Origin: Devosia sp.
Lineage (GTDB): Bacteria > Pseudomonadota > Alphaproteobacteria > Rhizobiales > Devosiaceae
DNA: 64,000 bases
Assembly: GCA_016713105.1 (NCBI GenBank)
Contig: JADJPS010000003.1
Location: 371,379-435,378, forward strand
Direction of reading: 5' to 3'
In this document: positions 1 to 9,048 of the stretch, one piece after another
Layout of the letters: each line of letters starts with the position of its first letter
Numbering within the stretch: position 1 is the first letter of the stretch
Notes under the pieces: generated by a model
Databases searched by the model: none
The model's input: the letters and a program-made list of their open reading frames with translations, nothing else
What the model was told of the DNA's origin: nothing
Position numbers and translations under genes: made by a program

Positions 1-535
1 CGCTGCGCACCATGTCATCAGGATCGCGGACGTTGAAGAGGAAACGGGCCGGATCGGACACCGACCAGAGCACGGAGAACCGCACGTCGACGATGTTCTG
101 GTCGCCCGACAGCATCAGGCCTTCGTCGCCGTTGTTCCGGCTCGAATTGATGGTACCGATGGTCGTCTGGTTTTCCGTGACGTTGACGCGCTCGACGCTT
201 TCGATCGGCCACAGGTGGAAGTGCAGGCCAGGTTGACTGAGTTCGGGCTTGGGCTTGCCGAACTGCAACTCGACACCAACCTCCTGGGCGTCAATGGTAT
301 AGACCGAGTTCAGGCCCCAGAAGACAAAGGCAGCCAGAACCGCGCCGGCAATCGCCCAGCGACCGCCGGGAACCCCGCCCTGAAAACGGTCACGACCGCG
401 GGCCAGGATGTCTTCGAGGTTCGGCGTGTTGCCGGGCCTGCGCCCGCCACCACCGCCGCCGCCAGGAACCTGCCCCCAGGGACCGCCATTGTTCGGATTG
501 CGGCCTCCCCCACCCGTGTTGTTATCCCAGGGCAT
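1..535 (-). CDS. hflK: HflK, FtsH-modulating membrane protease subunit (partial)
   Basis: N-terminal 178 residues of HflK; the gene runs off the left edge. Start ATG at 535. Residues 1-35 are Gly/Asn-rich, as in proteobacterial HflK. One transmembrane helix lies at about 60-78, followed by the start of the SPFH/band-7 domain (motif VYTIDAQEVGVELQFGK). HflK with HflC forms an inner-membrane complex that encloses and modulates the FtsH protease. It is the last gene seen in the thyA-folA operon, 61 nt after folA. hflC is expected just outside the window. Confidence 0.93.
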   Translation of the reverse strand, partial: MPWDNNTGGGGRNPNNGGPWGQVPGGGGGGGRRPGNTPNLEDILARGRDRFQGGVPGGRWAIAGAVLAAFVFWGLNSVYTIDAQEVGVELQFGKPKPELSQPGLHFHLWPIESVERVNVTENQTTIGTINSSRNNGDEGLMLSGDQNIVDVRFSVLWSVSDPARFLFNVRDPDDMVRS

Positions 536-596
536 CTAGCACCTTTCATGCGCGATTGATCTCATCGGACCTATATAGGGAAGCCCCTTGGCTCGA

Positions 597-1121
597 TCAA
601 CGTGCGGCAAGACTGCGGCGGTGGTAGATTTTAACGCGGAAACCGGCACTGTCGCGAGGTCCCGGCACCACATCGGGCTCCTCCGCGACGCGCCAGACTG
701 CCGGGTCGATGAACGGAAACCGGGCATCACCGGGCGGCGACAGCGCCACATGGGTGACATAGAGCCGATCGGCCAGCGACAGGGCCTCGTCGTAGATCTC
801 GGCGCCACCGCCAACCATCACTTCTCTGGCATGATCGGCAGCTGCGATGGTCTGGGCATGATCGAGGGCAGACTTCAGGCTGTCGATGACCAGGACGCCG
901 TCCGGCTGGTAGTCCCGCCGGCGCGTCACCACGATGTTGGTACGACCCGGCAGGGGTCGGCCGATGCTCTCGAAGGTCTTGCGTCCCATGACGAGCGGCC
1001 TGCCCAGCGTCATGCGCTTGAAGAAGGCAAAATCGGTAGGCAACTGCCAGGGAATCCGCCCAGCCGAACCGATCACACCGTTCTCGGCGACCGCAGCAAT
1101 GAGGGCGACGGGAACGGTCAC
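597..1121 (-). CDS. folA: dihydrofolate reductase
   Basis: 174 aa, type I DHFR length. It reduces dihydrofolate to tetrahydrofolate with NADPH, recycling the dihydrofolate made by ThyA. Visible motifs are the N-terminal AENGVIG strand, IPWQLPTDFAFFK (with the active-site Trp and acidic residue), VMGRKTFESIG and the NADPH-binding VGGGAEIY. The start is a GTG at 1121 that overlaps the stop of the upstream GNAT gene (GATGTGACC), indicating translational coupling. The open frame extends far upstream, but that part is a shadow of the genes encoded in the other frames. Confidence 0.92.
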   Translation of the reverse strand: MTVPVALIAAVAENGVIGSAGRIPWQLPTDFAFFKRMTLGRPLVMGRKTFESIGRPLPGRTNIVVTRRRDYQPDGVLVIDSLKSALDHAQTIAAADHAREVMVGGGAEIYDEALSLADRLYVTHVALSPPGDARFPFIDPAVWRVAEEPDVVPGPRDSAGFRVKIYHRRSLAAR

Positions 1122-1597
1122 ATCGCCCCCAGCCTTGCCAGCGCCGGACCGGAGACTCGGACCTTGGTCCACTCGTCCATCATCGCGCCGCCCTGCGACT
1201 TGTAGAAATCGATCGACGGGCTGTTCCAGTCCAGCACCCACCATTCGAAGCGGCCCAGGTCCTCGGCGACGCAGCGACGGGCGAGATTGACCAGCAGGGC
1301 CTTGCCGATGCCCTGGCCGCGGGCCTCCGGGCGGACGAACAGGTCCTCGAGCCAGATGCCATGCCGACCCTGGAAGGTGGAGTAGGTGTAGAACCAGAGC
1401 GCAAAGCCGGCCGGCCGGCCAGACCACTCGGCAATCTCGCAGAACACCCTGGGCGCGGCACCGAAGAGGTCGCGCGCGATGTCTGCTGCGGTCGCCTCGA
1501 CCTCGTGTGCGAGCTTCTCGTACTCGGCCAGGCCCGCAATGAAGTCCACGATGAGGTCCGTGTCCGCCGGGGTGGCCGGACGCAAGACAAGCGTCAC
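1118..1597 (-). CDS. GNAT family N-acetyltransferase
   Basis: About 159 aa, one GNAT fold. The acetyl-CoA pyrophosphate-binding motif is LEDLFVRPEARGQGIGKALL, and the C-terminal part has the WNSPSIDFYKSQGG segment typical of diamine/small-molecule acetyltransferases. Substrate unknown. I prefer the GTG at 1597, which overlaps the upstream stop as GTGA; the upstream in-frame ATG at 1624 lies inside the preceding gene. It sits inside the thyA-folA operon with overlaps on both sides. Confidence 0.85.
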   Translation of the reverse strand: MTLVLRPATPADTDLIVDFIAGLAEYEKLAHEVEATAADIARDLFGAAPRVFCEIAEWSGRPAGFALWFYTYSTFQGRHGIWLEDLFVRPEARGQGIGKALLVNLARRCVAEDLGRFEWWVLDWNSPSIDFYKSQGGAMMDEWTKVRVSGPALARLGAM

Positions 1598-1914
1598 GAC
1601 TCGCCTCGCAGGTGCACGAACCACTTGCTATCCAGCGCCGACAGGACGTCGACCTCATGGTGGCGGGCGAACAGCAGGAGTTGCGCCAGAAGATCGGCCA
1701 CCTCGTCCGCCATGGCGGAGCGTCGCTCGGCTGGACCGGTCTCGCCGGTCCGGCCGCGCCCCGTGAGCTTGAGGTAGGCAGCCACGAGTTCGCCCGCCTC
1801 TTCCTGCAGCTTGAGTGCGTACCAGTCGTCATCGCGGCGAATGTCGCAGCGTCGGGCGTAGATATCCGAAACCCGCGCCACCCGTTGCGTCAGCTCGGCC
1901 AGCGTGACGGTCAT
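1594..1914 (-). CDS. MazG-like nucleotide pyrophosphohydrolase
   Basis: 106 aa all-alpha NTP pyrophosphatase of the MazG/PRA-PH type. It carries the metal-binding pattern LQEEAGELVAAY...ADEVADLLAQ (ExxE then ExxxD). Such proteins hydrolyse (d)NTPs or related nucleotides; the substrate is not predictable from sequence. ATG at 1914 overlaps the upstream DUF4424 stop (ATGA), and its own stop overlaps the GNAT start. A nucleotide-sanitising role beside thyA and folA is plausible inference. Confidence 0.8.
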   Translation of the reverse strand: MTVTLAELTQRVARVSDIYARRCDIRRDDDWYALKLQEEAGELVAAYLKLTGRGRTGETGPAERRSAMADEVADLLAQLLLFARHHEVDVLSALDSKWFVHLRGES

Positions 1915-2930
1915 CCGGCCGAACCCTCGTTCCGATTGAGGATCAGGACCTCGAGCTCGCGGTTGTACGGCGGGAACCAGTCGGTGGCCTCCATCTCGAA
2001 GGTCGTGGGAGAAGTCTTGGTGACCTTGCCATCCCAGCAGAAGGAAACGAGGTTCTCGGGACGGCCCTTGTCGATGGTCAGGTGGAACCGGCCGATCGCC
2101 CCCGACCAGTTGGCACCGGTCGACCAGATGTAGCTGATCCAGCTCTCGGTGAAGGGCGCACCGTAGGGCTCTTCCGGGTTGGGCAGGGTCTTCCTGACGG
2201 CGTTCACGAAGCCGTCGTCGGTGCAGTAGCGCTTCAGGTAGTCGGTTGCTGGGTCGTAGCCGTCATAGGGTGGGGACAGGAAGGTCACCGCCACGGTCCC
2301 GCCGACGCTGGGGACATAGCTGTGCTCCACCTCGGCGATCTCTCCGGCTCTGAATGTCGCCTCCCAGGTGTAGGCAGACTTCAGGGTCCAGACGGGCACA
2401 TAGTCGGTCTGCCAGCCACCGCCGGAGTCGTACTGCATCGGAATGACGAGACCAAGATGCAGCAGGTGCCGCTGGTCGGCCTCGGCGAGGGCGTTGAGGG
2501 CTTCGGTGGTCGCCGTCCCGAACGGGATCAGCGGGACCCCAAGCTCGACAAGCAGATCGGTTTGGTCGACACCGAAGGCGAAGGCGTACTGATGCAGCGT
2601 CAACTCGACGGGCTTGCCATCGAAGGTGGTGGTGAAGCCGAAGATGTTGTCCGGGTCTTCGCCGGGCACCGAAACCATGAAGTCTCCGCTCCCCTGGATA
2701 TCGGGCAGGGGAAACGACACGAGTGCGGTCTCGTCAGCGTCGGAGTTGTTCACGAACTCGTACCTCACCCGCACCTGCTCGGGCGAGACGAACAGGTCCT
2801 CGGACTGCATGCTGACGTGCTCCGAGGTGAGGAAGATCAGCCCGCCGGTCCCCAGCTGCGACATGGTGTCGTTGGCGGCGGCAGGCCCGACGACGGGCAG
2901 CAGAACGGCGAGAAGATGGAGCGGTCTCAT
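1911..2930 (-). CDS. DUF4424 family exported protein
   Basis: 339 aa with a Sec signal peptide (residues 1-19, cleavage after PAAA). The mature N-terminus begins NDTMSQLGTGGL, the typical DUF4424 opening. The rest is beta-rich with several aromatic strands, and no catalytic motif is evident. Function unknown; probably periplasmic. Start ATG 2930 overlaps the thyA stop by 4 nt and its end overlaps the MazG-like gene, so it is co-translated with the folate/thymidylate genes. Confidence 0.85.
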   Translation of the reverse strand: MRPLHLLAVLLPVVGPAAANDTMSQLGTGGLIFLTSEHVSMQSEDLFVSPEQVRVRYEFVNNSDADETALVSFPLPDIQGSGDFMVSVPGEDPDNIFGFTTTFDGKPVELTLHQYAFAFGVDQTDLLVELGVPLIPFGTATTEALNALAEADQRHLLHLGLVIPMQYDSGGGWQTDYVPVWTLKSAYTWEATFRAGEIAEVEHSYVPSVGGTVAVTFLSPPYDGYDPATDYLKRYCTDDGFVNAVRKTLPNPEEPYGAPFTESWISYIWSTGANWSGAIGRFHLTIDKGRPENLVSFCWDGKVTKTSPTTFEMEATDWFPPYNRELEVLILNRNEGSAG

Positions 2931-3721
2931 ACGGCCACCTCGGCTTTGATGTGCGGATGGGGATCATAGCCGGTGATCATGAAGTCCTCGAAGTCGAATC
3001 CGAAGAGATCGTCCCGGTCTGGGTTCAGCGTCAGCCGGGGAAGCGGCCTTGGGGCTCGCGCGAGTTGCAGGCGGGCCTGGTCAAAGTGGTTGTGATAGAG
3101 GTGGATGTCGCCGAAAGTGTGCACGAACTGGCCCGGTACGAGGCCGGTGACCTGCGCCACCATGTGGGTCAGAAGCGCGTAGGAGCCGATGTTGAACGGC
3201 ACGCCCAGAAAGATGTCGGCGCTGCGCTGGTAGAGCTGACAGCTCAGGTGTCCATCGGCCACGTAGAACTGGAAGAGGCAGTGGCATGGCGGTAGCGCCA
3301 TGTCGTCGACTTCAGCCGGGTTCCAGGCGGTGACAATGTGCCGGCGAGAGTCCGGCCTGGCCCGGATGGAGGCGACGAGATTGGCGATCTGGTCGATGGT
3401 GCCGCCGCGCCCGTCCGGCCAACTGCGCCACTGCGAACCGTAGACTGGCCCGAGGTCTCCGTTCTCGTCGGCCCACTCGTCCCAGATGCGGACGCCGCGT
3501 TCCTGCAGCCAGCGGACGTTGGTCTCGCCGCGCAGGAACCACAACAACTCGTAGATGATCGACTTGATGTGCAGCTTCTTGGTGGTGAGAAGCGGAAAGC
3601 CCTGCGAGAGGTCGAAACGCGTCTGGCGGCCGAAGACCGAGCGCGTACCGGTGCCGGTGCGGTCGGGACGATCGGTGCCGTTGTCGAGCACATCCTTGAG
3701 AAGATCGAGATAGGCTTGCAT
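2927..3721 (-). CDS. thyA: thymidylate synthase
   Basis: 264 aa, the same length as E. coli ThyA. It methylates dUMP to dTMP using methylene-tetrahydrofolate and generates dihydrofolate for FolA encoded downstream. Visible motifs are DRTGTGTRSVFG (phosphate binding), the catalytic Cys in LPPCHCLFQF (near residue 146), QLYQRSADIFLGVPFNI, and YNHFDQA near the C-terminus (here LYHNHFDQARLQLAR). First gene of the operon running left to hflK. Confidence 0.97.
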   Translation of the reverse strand: MQAYLDLLKDVLDNGTDRPDRTGTGTRSVFGRQTRFDLSQGFPLLTTKKLHIKSIIYELLWFLRGETNVRWLQERGVRIWDEWADENGDLGPVYGSQWRSWPDGRGGTIDQIANLVASIRARPDSRRHIVTAWNPAEVDDMALPPCHCLFQFYVADGHLSCQLYQRSADIFLGVPFNIGSYALLTHMVAQVTGLVPGQFVHTFGDIHLYHNHFDQARLQLARAPRPLPRLTLNPDRDDLFGFDFEDFMITGYDPHPHIKAEVAV

Positions 3722-4025
3722 GGGTCCGCCGGCTGCGAATCTGGAGCAGGCCGTCAGACTAGGACGGGCGCGACGGAGGCGATACCCGCCGCATGGTGGT
3801 TTCGGCCGTCAGTGTTCCGTGCCGGCAACGGCAACGCCGGAAGAACCGACCATATGGGGCCCGCCCGAAGCCGGCGGAACGGTCGTCGGCCAGCGCGTCC
3901 CGAGCAGCCGATCCCGGCCGATGCGCGTCACCGACACCCGGTCCGGCGCGAGGCCGCATGATACGGCCGGAGGGCGTGACGAGGATTCGGCCGAAACCGG
4001 ATGGGCGAAGATCGGGAGAGGCCAA
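3722..4025. other. intergenic region, no gene recognised
   Basis: About 300 nt between the divergent thyA and ssrA genes. Open frames exist on both strands here, but they have GC-rich shadow character, cross the ssrA promoter or acceptor piece, and resemble nothing. It presumably carries the thyA promoter; I cannot place it. Confidence 0.5.
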
Positions 4026-4054
4026 TTGCATCCACCCCCCCGCATCCCTATATT
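4026..4054 (+). promoter_or_regulatory. ssrA promoter (-35/-10)
   Basis: TTGCAT at 4026-4031 and TATATT at 4049-4054, separated by exactly 17 nt: a near-consensus sigma-70 type promoter. Transcription would begin near 4061, just ahead of the tmRNA acceptor piece. Confidence 0.7.
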
Positions 4055-4060
4055 GGGGGT

Positions 4061-4390
4061 GCCGGCAACGGCTATGGCGATAAACGGCTATCGTAATAAA
4101 CCCATTGGACCCGGGGGCAGTGCCCGGCGCCTCCACCAAATCCTTCCGTCGTGGCGGAGATCAGGGGGGCGAAACAGGATCGACAAGGGCGTAAAGGGTA
4201 GACTTTTGCTCGGCATGGTACCACCGATATCGGGCCATCCTAATAGTTGCCAACGACAACTATGCTCCGGTCGCGATCGCTGCGTAATGCGGCGCTAGCA
4301 CTGGGAATCAAAGTCCTTCGCTCCTAGCAGGGCGACAGGCGGGGTTCGCAGGCACCTGGCAACAGAAGCCTGCACTTCCCTCCTTCTTGC
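4061..4390 (+). ncRNA. ssrA: transfer-messenger RNA, permuted two-piece form (ssrA)
   Basis: Circularly permuted alphaproteobacterial tmRNA. The acceptor piece comes first and ends with encoded CCA at 4136-4138. Its T arm is CCGGG/CCCGG around loop GGCAGTG. After a spacer of about 26 nt, the coding piece begins at about 4165 with GGGGGCG, which pairs over 7 bp with CGCCTCC of the acceptor, followed by the conserved AGGATCGACA. The tag frame lies at 4249-4287 and reads ANDNYAPVAIAA then TAA; the final AA is the ClpXP degron. A GCTAG/CTAGC helix and a GCAGGC/GCCTGC pseudoknot stem follow. The two RNAs rescue stalled ribosomes together with SmpB. The 3' end of the coding piece is approximate. 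Confidence 0.93.
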
Positions 4391-4505
4391 GCAGCCCTTC
4401 CGATCGCGCGGCGCGACGGGCGATGCACCGCTTTTCGCCTTGAATTGTGGGCCACCAACCGATGATATGGGCCTGTTGGGATTCCCCCGCGCAGCAAGGA
4501 CGCCG

Positions 4506-4985
4506 ATGGCCGAAGACCTGATCCGCTACGACATTCTCGCACAGGAGGCGCTGCGCGGCGTTGTGCGCAAGGTGTTGTCCGAGGTGGCGCGGACCGGACT
4601 GCCCGGCGAACACCACTTCTTCGTTTCCTTCGTCACCAAGGCCACGGGAGTCCGTGTCAGCCAACGCTTGGTCGAACAGTACGACAAGGAAATGACGATC
4701 GTGCTGCAGAACCAGTTCGGCGGCCTCAAGGTCAGCGAGACAGGGTTCGAAGTCGAGCTTTCGTTTGACGGCCGTCCGGAATTGCTGGTCGTCCCCTTCT
4801 CGGCAATCAAGGGCTTCTTCGACCCCTCGGTACAGTTCGGGCTGCAGTTCGATGTCGAGCAGGCAAAGCCTGCTGTCGACGCCGTGGCAGGGGCGGCACC
4901 AGCCGAAGCGGAGGCTGCCGTGACTGCGGGTAGCGAGCCACAGGGCGAGAAGGTCGTCAGCCTCGACGCGTTCCGCAAGAAGTAG
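4506..4985 (+). CDS. sspB: SspB-family ClpXP adaptor (alpha type)
   Basis: 159 aa. The N-terminal two-thirds is the SspB fold (IRYDILAQEALRGVVRKVLSEV, then HHFFVSFVTKATGVRVS and LVVPFSAIKGFFDPSVQFGL). An Ala/Glu-rich linker follows, and the C-terminus VVSLDAFRKK is the short tail that docks on ClpX. SspB tethers ssrA-tagged proteins to ClpXP. I chose the ATG at 4506; the longer in-frame extension (4440) runs through non-conserved sequence next to the tmRNA. Its position directly behind ssrA links tag maker and tag reader. Confidence 0.9.
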   Translation: MAEDLIRYDILAQEALRGVVRKVLSEVARTGLPGEHHFFVSFVTKATGVRVSQRLVEQYDKEMTIVLQNQFGGLKVSETGFEVELSFDGRPELLVVPFSAIKGFFDPSVQFGLQFDVEQAKPAVDAVAGAAPAEAEAAVTAGSEPQGEKVVSLDAFRKK

Positions 4986-4987
4986 CG

Positions 4988-5197
4988 GTGGAGAAGCGCT
5001 CGATCAGCATTGCCGGGCACCGAACCAGCATTGCGGTCGAGCCGGCGTTCTGGGCCGGCATTGATGCCATGGCCCAGGCGCGCGGCATGCCGGTGGCGGC
5101 ATTGATCCGCGACATCGACGAAGCACGTGAGGTCCCGAACCTGTCGTCGGCGGTGCGTCTCGCGGTCCTCGCCTGGTATCGCGACCGCCCGGCCTAG
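4988..5197 (+). CDS. small ribbon-helix-helix domain protein
   Basis: 69 aa with a GTG start 2 nt after the sspB stop, so probably co-transcribed. The N-terminal strand (RSISIAGHRTSIAVEPAFW) followed by two helices (AMAQARGMPVAALIRDID and SSAVRLAVLAWYRDR) matches the RHH_4-type domain of alphaproteobacterial DNA-binding proteins. Target unknown. Its 3' end overlaps the stop of the convergent AsmA gene by 4 nt. Confidence 0.8.
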   Translation: MEKRSISIAGHRTSIAVEPAFWAGIDAMAQARGMPVAALIRDIDEAREVPNLSSAVRLAVLAWYRDRPA

Positions 5198-8100
5198 TTG
5201 CCAAGCCCCAGGTCCATCGGCTGGCTGGCTGCTTCTTCGGCCTTCTTCCTTGCTGCAGCCTCGGCTGCCCTTTTCCGGGCGGCGTCCTCGGCGGCCTGCC
5301 GGGCCGCTGCCTCCTCCGCCGCCTGCCTTGCAGCGGCTTGCTCAGCAGCCTGACGCGCCGCTTCGTCGGCCCGCCGTATCAGTTCGGCCTCTTCCCGCGC
5401 CTTCGCTTCCTCGGCGAGCCGAAGCTCCTCGGCCTCCTTCGCCGCTTGCTGGCGCGCCTCCTCCTCGGCACGCAGGAGTTCAAGACGCGCCACCTCGGCC
5501 TCGTAGGCCCTGACCATGACGGCATCGACAAGCGCCGAAACGTCGAAACTCCGCCCGGGCGTCATCAGCGTGCCGGACAGGCGGGTGCTGATCTCGGCAG
5601 AGGCGGCGCCGAGCATGGCCGCGGGGATGGCTCCGGAGGCGGAGAGCACATAGCTGCCCGAGAGCCCGAGATCGGACAGCCGCACCTGGCTCCCACCAAA
5701 CAAGGCTCCGCCCTGCCCCGCAATCGTCACATTGGGGCTGCGCACGACACCACCGGCAATCGTGAAGGCGCCGGACATCGCCTCGCTGATCAGCGGGCCA
5801 TCATCCAGCCGCTCAGCGATCAGGCTCGTCAGGTCCTCGGGCTGCATCTCGAGCACCTCGTCGACAGCCGCGACCGAGGCAAGCGCCAGCGGATCGAGCC
5901 GGGCAATGGTGAGGTTGTCGACCGCATAGGTGCCCTCCCCGGTCATGGCCTCGAGCACCTCGGCGACACTGCTGCCGGTCCCTTCGAAACGGCCGGCCGC
6001 AGTGATCGTACCCTCGAGCGCATCTGCCACTGCAGCGGGCGCTAGACTGTCGAGCGACACGCCCTGCAGCGAAATGCGGCCGGTAACCTGCTTGTCGGGC
6101 AGCAGTCCGGCGCAGCAGACGGCCAACTCGAGACCAACCCGGCCGCCGCCCAGGGTCCCACCCAGGCCACGCAGCCGCACGGCAGTCGGATCCCAGTCGA
6201 AATCGAACGCCAGATCGGTCACCGGCAACGGACCAACGCCCCCAAGTTCGGGCGTGGTGACCCGGATCCGACCGCTGGTGGTACGCGGAGCATCGCCGGT
6301 CGCAAACGGCCCCTCCGGCCACAGGCCCTCCCCCTCGATCAGGGCCGCTGGCCCCACCAGCGAGCCGAGCAGGCCGCCAACGTCCAGGCGTCCTACGACA
6401 ATCTCACCGGATACCGTCGACGATGAACCGCTGCGATTGAGCTCCATCCGGCCAGTGAAGGCTTCACCGCCCGACTTGCCTTCGACAGCGGAGAGACGGA
6501 TCAGCCGATTGCCATCGAAGTCGAGCTGAGCCGACGCTGATAGCGGCGGGACCGAGAGCCCGCCGGCACCCAGCCAATCGGCCAGTCCCGACGGGTCCGA
6601 CAGCGTCGCCTTCAGCGTTCCTCGTGCGGAGTAGGCGTCGGGATTGCTGACCACGACATTGCCGGCGAAAGCCACCGAGTCGCCGCCACCCTCAAGCCGC
6701 AGGGTAGTCTCGATGCTGTTGGCGGCATTGCCTTCGCCGACCGCAACCAGATGCACCGGCTCGCCCTGCGGCAACAGGCCGACATTGCCCAGCCCGAGTT
6801 GGGCCGTCAGCGCGGCCGCGTCGGCCGAGCGCAGCTCGAGTTCGACCCGGATCGATCCCGACAATGCCCTGAGGAAGCCGGCTTCGAGTTGCGCCTCAGC
6901 CGACACATCAGCGCTGCCGAGCGTGCCGGCAAGCGAAAGCGACTGCGCCCCCTGGCCGCTGGGCGCTCCCAGCCTTGCCGCGAGGTCGAGGGGGATGGAG
7001 GCGGCAATGAAACTCCGCACCGCCAACGGGGTACCGACGGCATCGTAGAAGGCGCCGAGTACCGGTGCATCTGCAGCGGTCAGGCGGATGGTGCCGGTCC
7101 CCGACAGCTCCGGCCGCTCGAACGAACCGAATGCGGTCAGGGACAGCTCCACGGCCGCACCGCCGAGGTTGCCGGCAGTGAAGCGATCGAGCACCAGGAC
7201 ACCGCCGTCCCAGGAGCCCGACAACGCCAACTGGCGGCCGGCCAGCCCGGCGAGCGTCAGTTCGTCCGCAATGACGCTGAACTCGCCCTTGGGAAAAGTG
7301 ACGGGAAAGGCCGCGTCCTGCACAAGATCGGGCAGCAGCGCGAAGAGCGCCGCACTTCGGCCCGCGTCCAGGCGCCCGAGATCGGCATTCAACTGGATGT
7401 CGCGCGCGCTGCCGATACCGATCTGCGCCCCAAAGGTCCGACTCTCGCCATCCAGAGTCAGCTGACCATCACTGAGGGTCAGAGTTTCTCCAATGAGGTC
7501 GACCCTGGCGGTGAGGCTGCCCGGCAGATTGAACAATGGCGTATCGGCACTCGGCTTGCGCCAGAGCGCAGACAAGAGGTCGAGCCGCTCGGTCGAGATC
7601 GACAGGGTGCCGCTGAACTCCGAATGGTCGCCGAACCGGGTGACGTTCCCCGCCAGCTCGACACGGCTTCCGCCAGGCAATTCGCCGCGGAACTGCCGAA
7701 TCTGCCAGCCGCCTGCTTCTGAGCGGGCGTCGAGGCGCACATTGCGCAGCGAGAACGCGCGGAGGTTCAGCTCGGCGATGTCGATGCCGATACTGCCCGC
7801 GAGTGCAGGCGGTGCAGGGATCGGCAACTCCCGGAGCAAGCGCACGATCTCGTAGGGCTCCACCGCCTGCTCGGCCGTGGCATCGCGCGGCGGCAACGTC
7901 ATCACACCACCCGAGACCACCGCGTTGTAGGCCATGCCAGCCCCAAGCGTCACCTCGGCTGCGCCCAGCAGCCGTGTTGCCGGTCGGTTCTCGTCCGGGA
8001 CAACGACATAGTCCGACAGCAGCACGCGGGCGGGACTGGCCTCGAGCTTGCCGGTCATCACCAGGTCACCCCGCCCAGCGTCGGCGCCCTCGGGATCGAC

Positions 8101-8895
8101 ACGTCTGGGCGGCTGCCTGTAGGACAAGATGCCTGAGAATGAAGGCGACAGGCCCGTGTTCGCACTCCCCTCGACAGTCAGGACGTATCGGCCGTCGTCC
8201 GGGCGCAAGGTGGCCGCCAGCGAAGCGGAGCCGGCATCGTCGATCGCTCCGGTAGTCAAGCGCAGCTGGTAACCCGCACCATCGAACTGGCCGCGCCCCG
8301 GGAACGCATAGGGTCCGCGCAGTGCCTCGAGCCTGAGTTCGCCATTGATGTCGGTTGCCGGATAGGTATCGCCGGGGCGCGCATCGCCGACCTCGATCAC
8401 ACCTCCGATGACCTCGGCGCTGGCGACGGCGACGTTCGACGTGCTCACCTGCCGTGGAGGCGCCAGTCCGGCGTCGACGCTGCCATCGGAAGCGACACGG
8501 ATCGAAAGCGCCGGCCGATCCAGCACAAGCCGCGTTACCGTATAGCGGTCACGCAGGAAATCGATCAGGGAGAACTCGGCCACAACGCCCGCGACGGTGA
8601 GGCGCGGCGCGTCGGGCGCCCCCGCACTGACTCCGGCGAACTCGAGTCGGGGCTGCGGCAGGAGAGTGAACTTGACGTCGCCCTCGATGCGGACGGGCGC
8701 GCCGAGGACCTCGCCGGCAATCGCGGCCATTCTCTCGCGATAAAGGCCCCAATCGACGAGGGACGGCACGACGAACGCCGCCGCCAGTGCCAGGATGGCG
8801 AGCACGCCGACCACGATGTACAGCCGGTTCAGCACAGGGCGGGAGAATCTCCACGAGACACAGCGCAGTATAGGGAACTCTTCAACCGCCGTCAC
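5194..8895 (-). CDS. AsmA-family envelope protein
   Basis: 1233 aa. A single transmembrane helix near residues 25-45 anchors it in the inner membrane, and the AsmA N-terminal domain follows (APVRIEGDVKFTLLPQPRLEFAGVSAG). Long beta-rich repeats of the AsmA/TamB-like bridge type run to about 1100, with the C-terminal AsmA_2-like region near DNLTIARLDPLALASVAAVDE. The last ~110 residues are an Ala/Glu/Arg-rich coiled coil. Family members are implicated in phospholipid transport and outer-membrane biogenesis. Single-gene unit, convergent with the RHH gene and divergent from the helicase. Confidence 0.85.
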   Translation of the reverse strand: MTAVEEFPILRCVSWRFSRPVLNRLYIVVGVLAILALAAAFVVPSLVDWGLYRERMAAIAGEVLGAPVRIEGDVKFTLLPQPRLEFAGVSAGAPDAPRLTVAGVVAEFSLIDFLRDRYTVTRLVLDRPALSIRVASDGSVDAGLAPPRQVSTSNVAVASAEVIGGVIEVGDARPGDTYPATDINGELRLEALRGPYAFPGRGQFDGAGYQLRLTTGAIDDAGSASLAATLRPDDGRYVLTVEGSANTGLSPSFSGILSYRQPPRRVDPEGADAGRGDLVMTGKLEASPARVLLSDYVVVPDENRPATRLLGAAEVTLGAGMAYNAVVSGGVMTLPPRDATAEQAVEPYEIVRLLRELPIPAPPALAGSIGIDIAELNLRAFSLRNVRLDARSEAGGWQIRQFRGELPGGSRVELAGNVTRFGDHSEFSGTLSISTERLDLLSALWRKPSADTPLFNLPGSLTARVDLIGETLTLSDGQLTLDGESRTFGAQIGIGSARDIQLNADLGRLDAGRSAALFALLPDLVQDAAFPVTFPKGEFSVIADELTLAGLAGRQLALSGSWDGGVLVLDRFTAGNLGGAAVELSLTAFGSFERPELSGTGTIRLTAADAPVLGAFYDAVGTPLAVRSFIAASIPLDLAARLGAPSGQGAQSLSLAGTLGSADVSAEAQLEAGFLRALSGSIRVELELRSADAAALTAQLGLGNVGLLPQGEPVHLVAVGEGNAANSIETTLRLEGGGDSVAFAGNVVVSNPDAYSARGTLKATLSDPSGLADWLGAGGLSVPPLSASAQLDFDGNRLIRLSAVEGKSGGEAFTGRMELNRSGSSSTVSGEIVVGRLDVGGLLGSLVGPAALIEGEGLWPEGPFATGDAPRTTSGRIRVTTPELGGVGPLPVTDLAFDFDWDPTAVRLRGLGGTLGGGRVGLELAVCCAGLLPDKQVTGRISLQGVSLDSLAPAAVADALEGTITAAGRFEGTGSSVAEVLEAMTGEGTYAVDNLTIARLDPLALASVAAVDEVLEMQPEDLTSLIAERLDDGPLISEAMSGAFTIAGGVVRSPNVTIAGQGGALFGGSQVRLSDLGLSGSYVLSASGAIPAAMLGAASAEISTRLSGTLMTPGRSFDVSALVDAVMVRAYEAEVARLELLRAEEEARQQAAKEAEELRLAEEAKAREEAELIRRADEAARQAAEQAAARQAAEEAAARQAAEDAARKRAAEAAARKKAEEAASQPMDLGLGN

Positions 8896-9048
8896 GCTGC
8901 GGGGAGGGCAGTCCCATCACGATTGTGACGGAATGGGCACAGTGACGCGGCCTGCCTGCGCACAGCACGCCGCGCCGCATGCATATACATCCACGCCACC
9001 ACTGCCTATATTCTGCGACGAGAACGAAACAGGATTCGTCAATCCCTC

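Noticed and set aside
597..1832. 411-codon minus-strand frame
   Set aside because: Only its last 174 codons are folA; the rest is a shadow of the GNAT and MazG-like genes encoded in other frames.
3759..4139. 126-codon minus-strand frame across the thyA-ssrA gap
   Set aside because: It runs antisense through the ssrA promoter and acceptor piece, which explain the conserved bases; the protein has no coding character.
5230..5470. possible tandem DNA repeat near the AsmA 3' end
   Set aside because: It is low-complexity coding sequence for an Ala/Glu/Arg coiled coil, not an independent repeat array.
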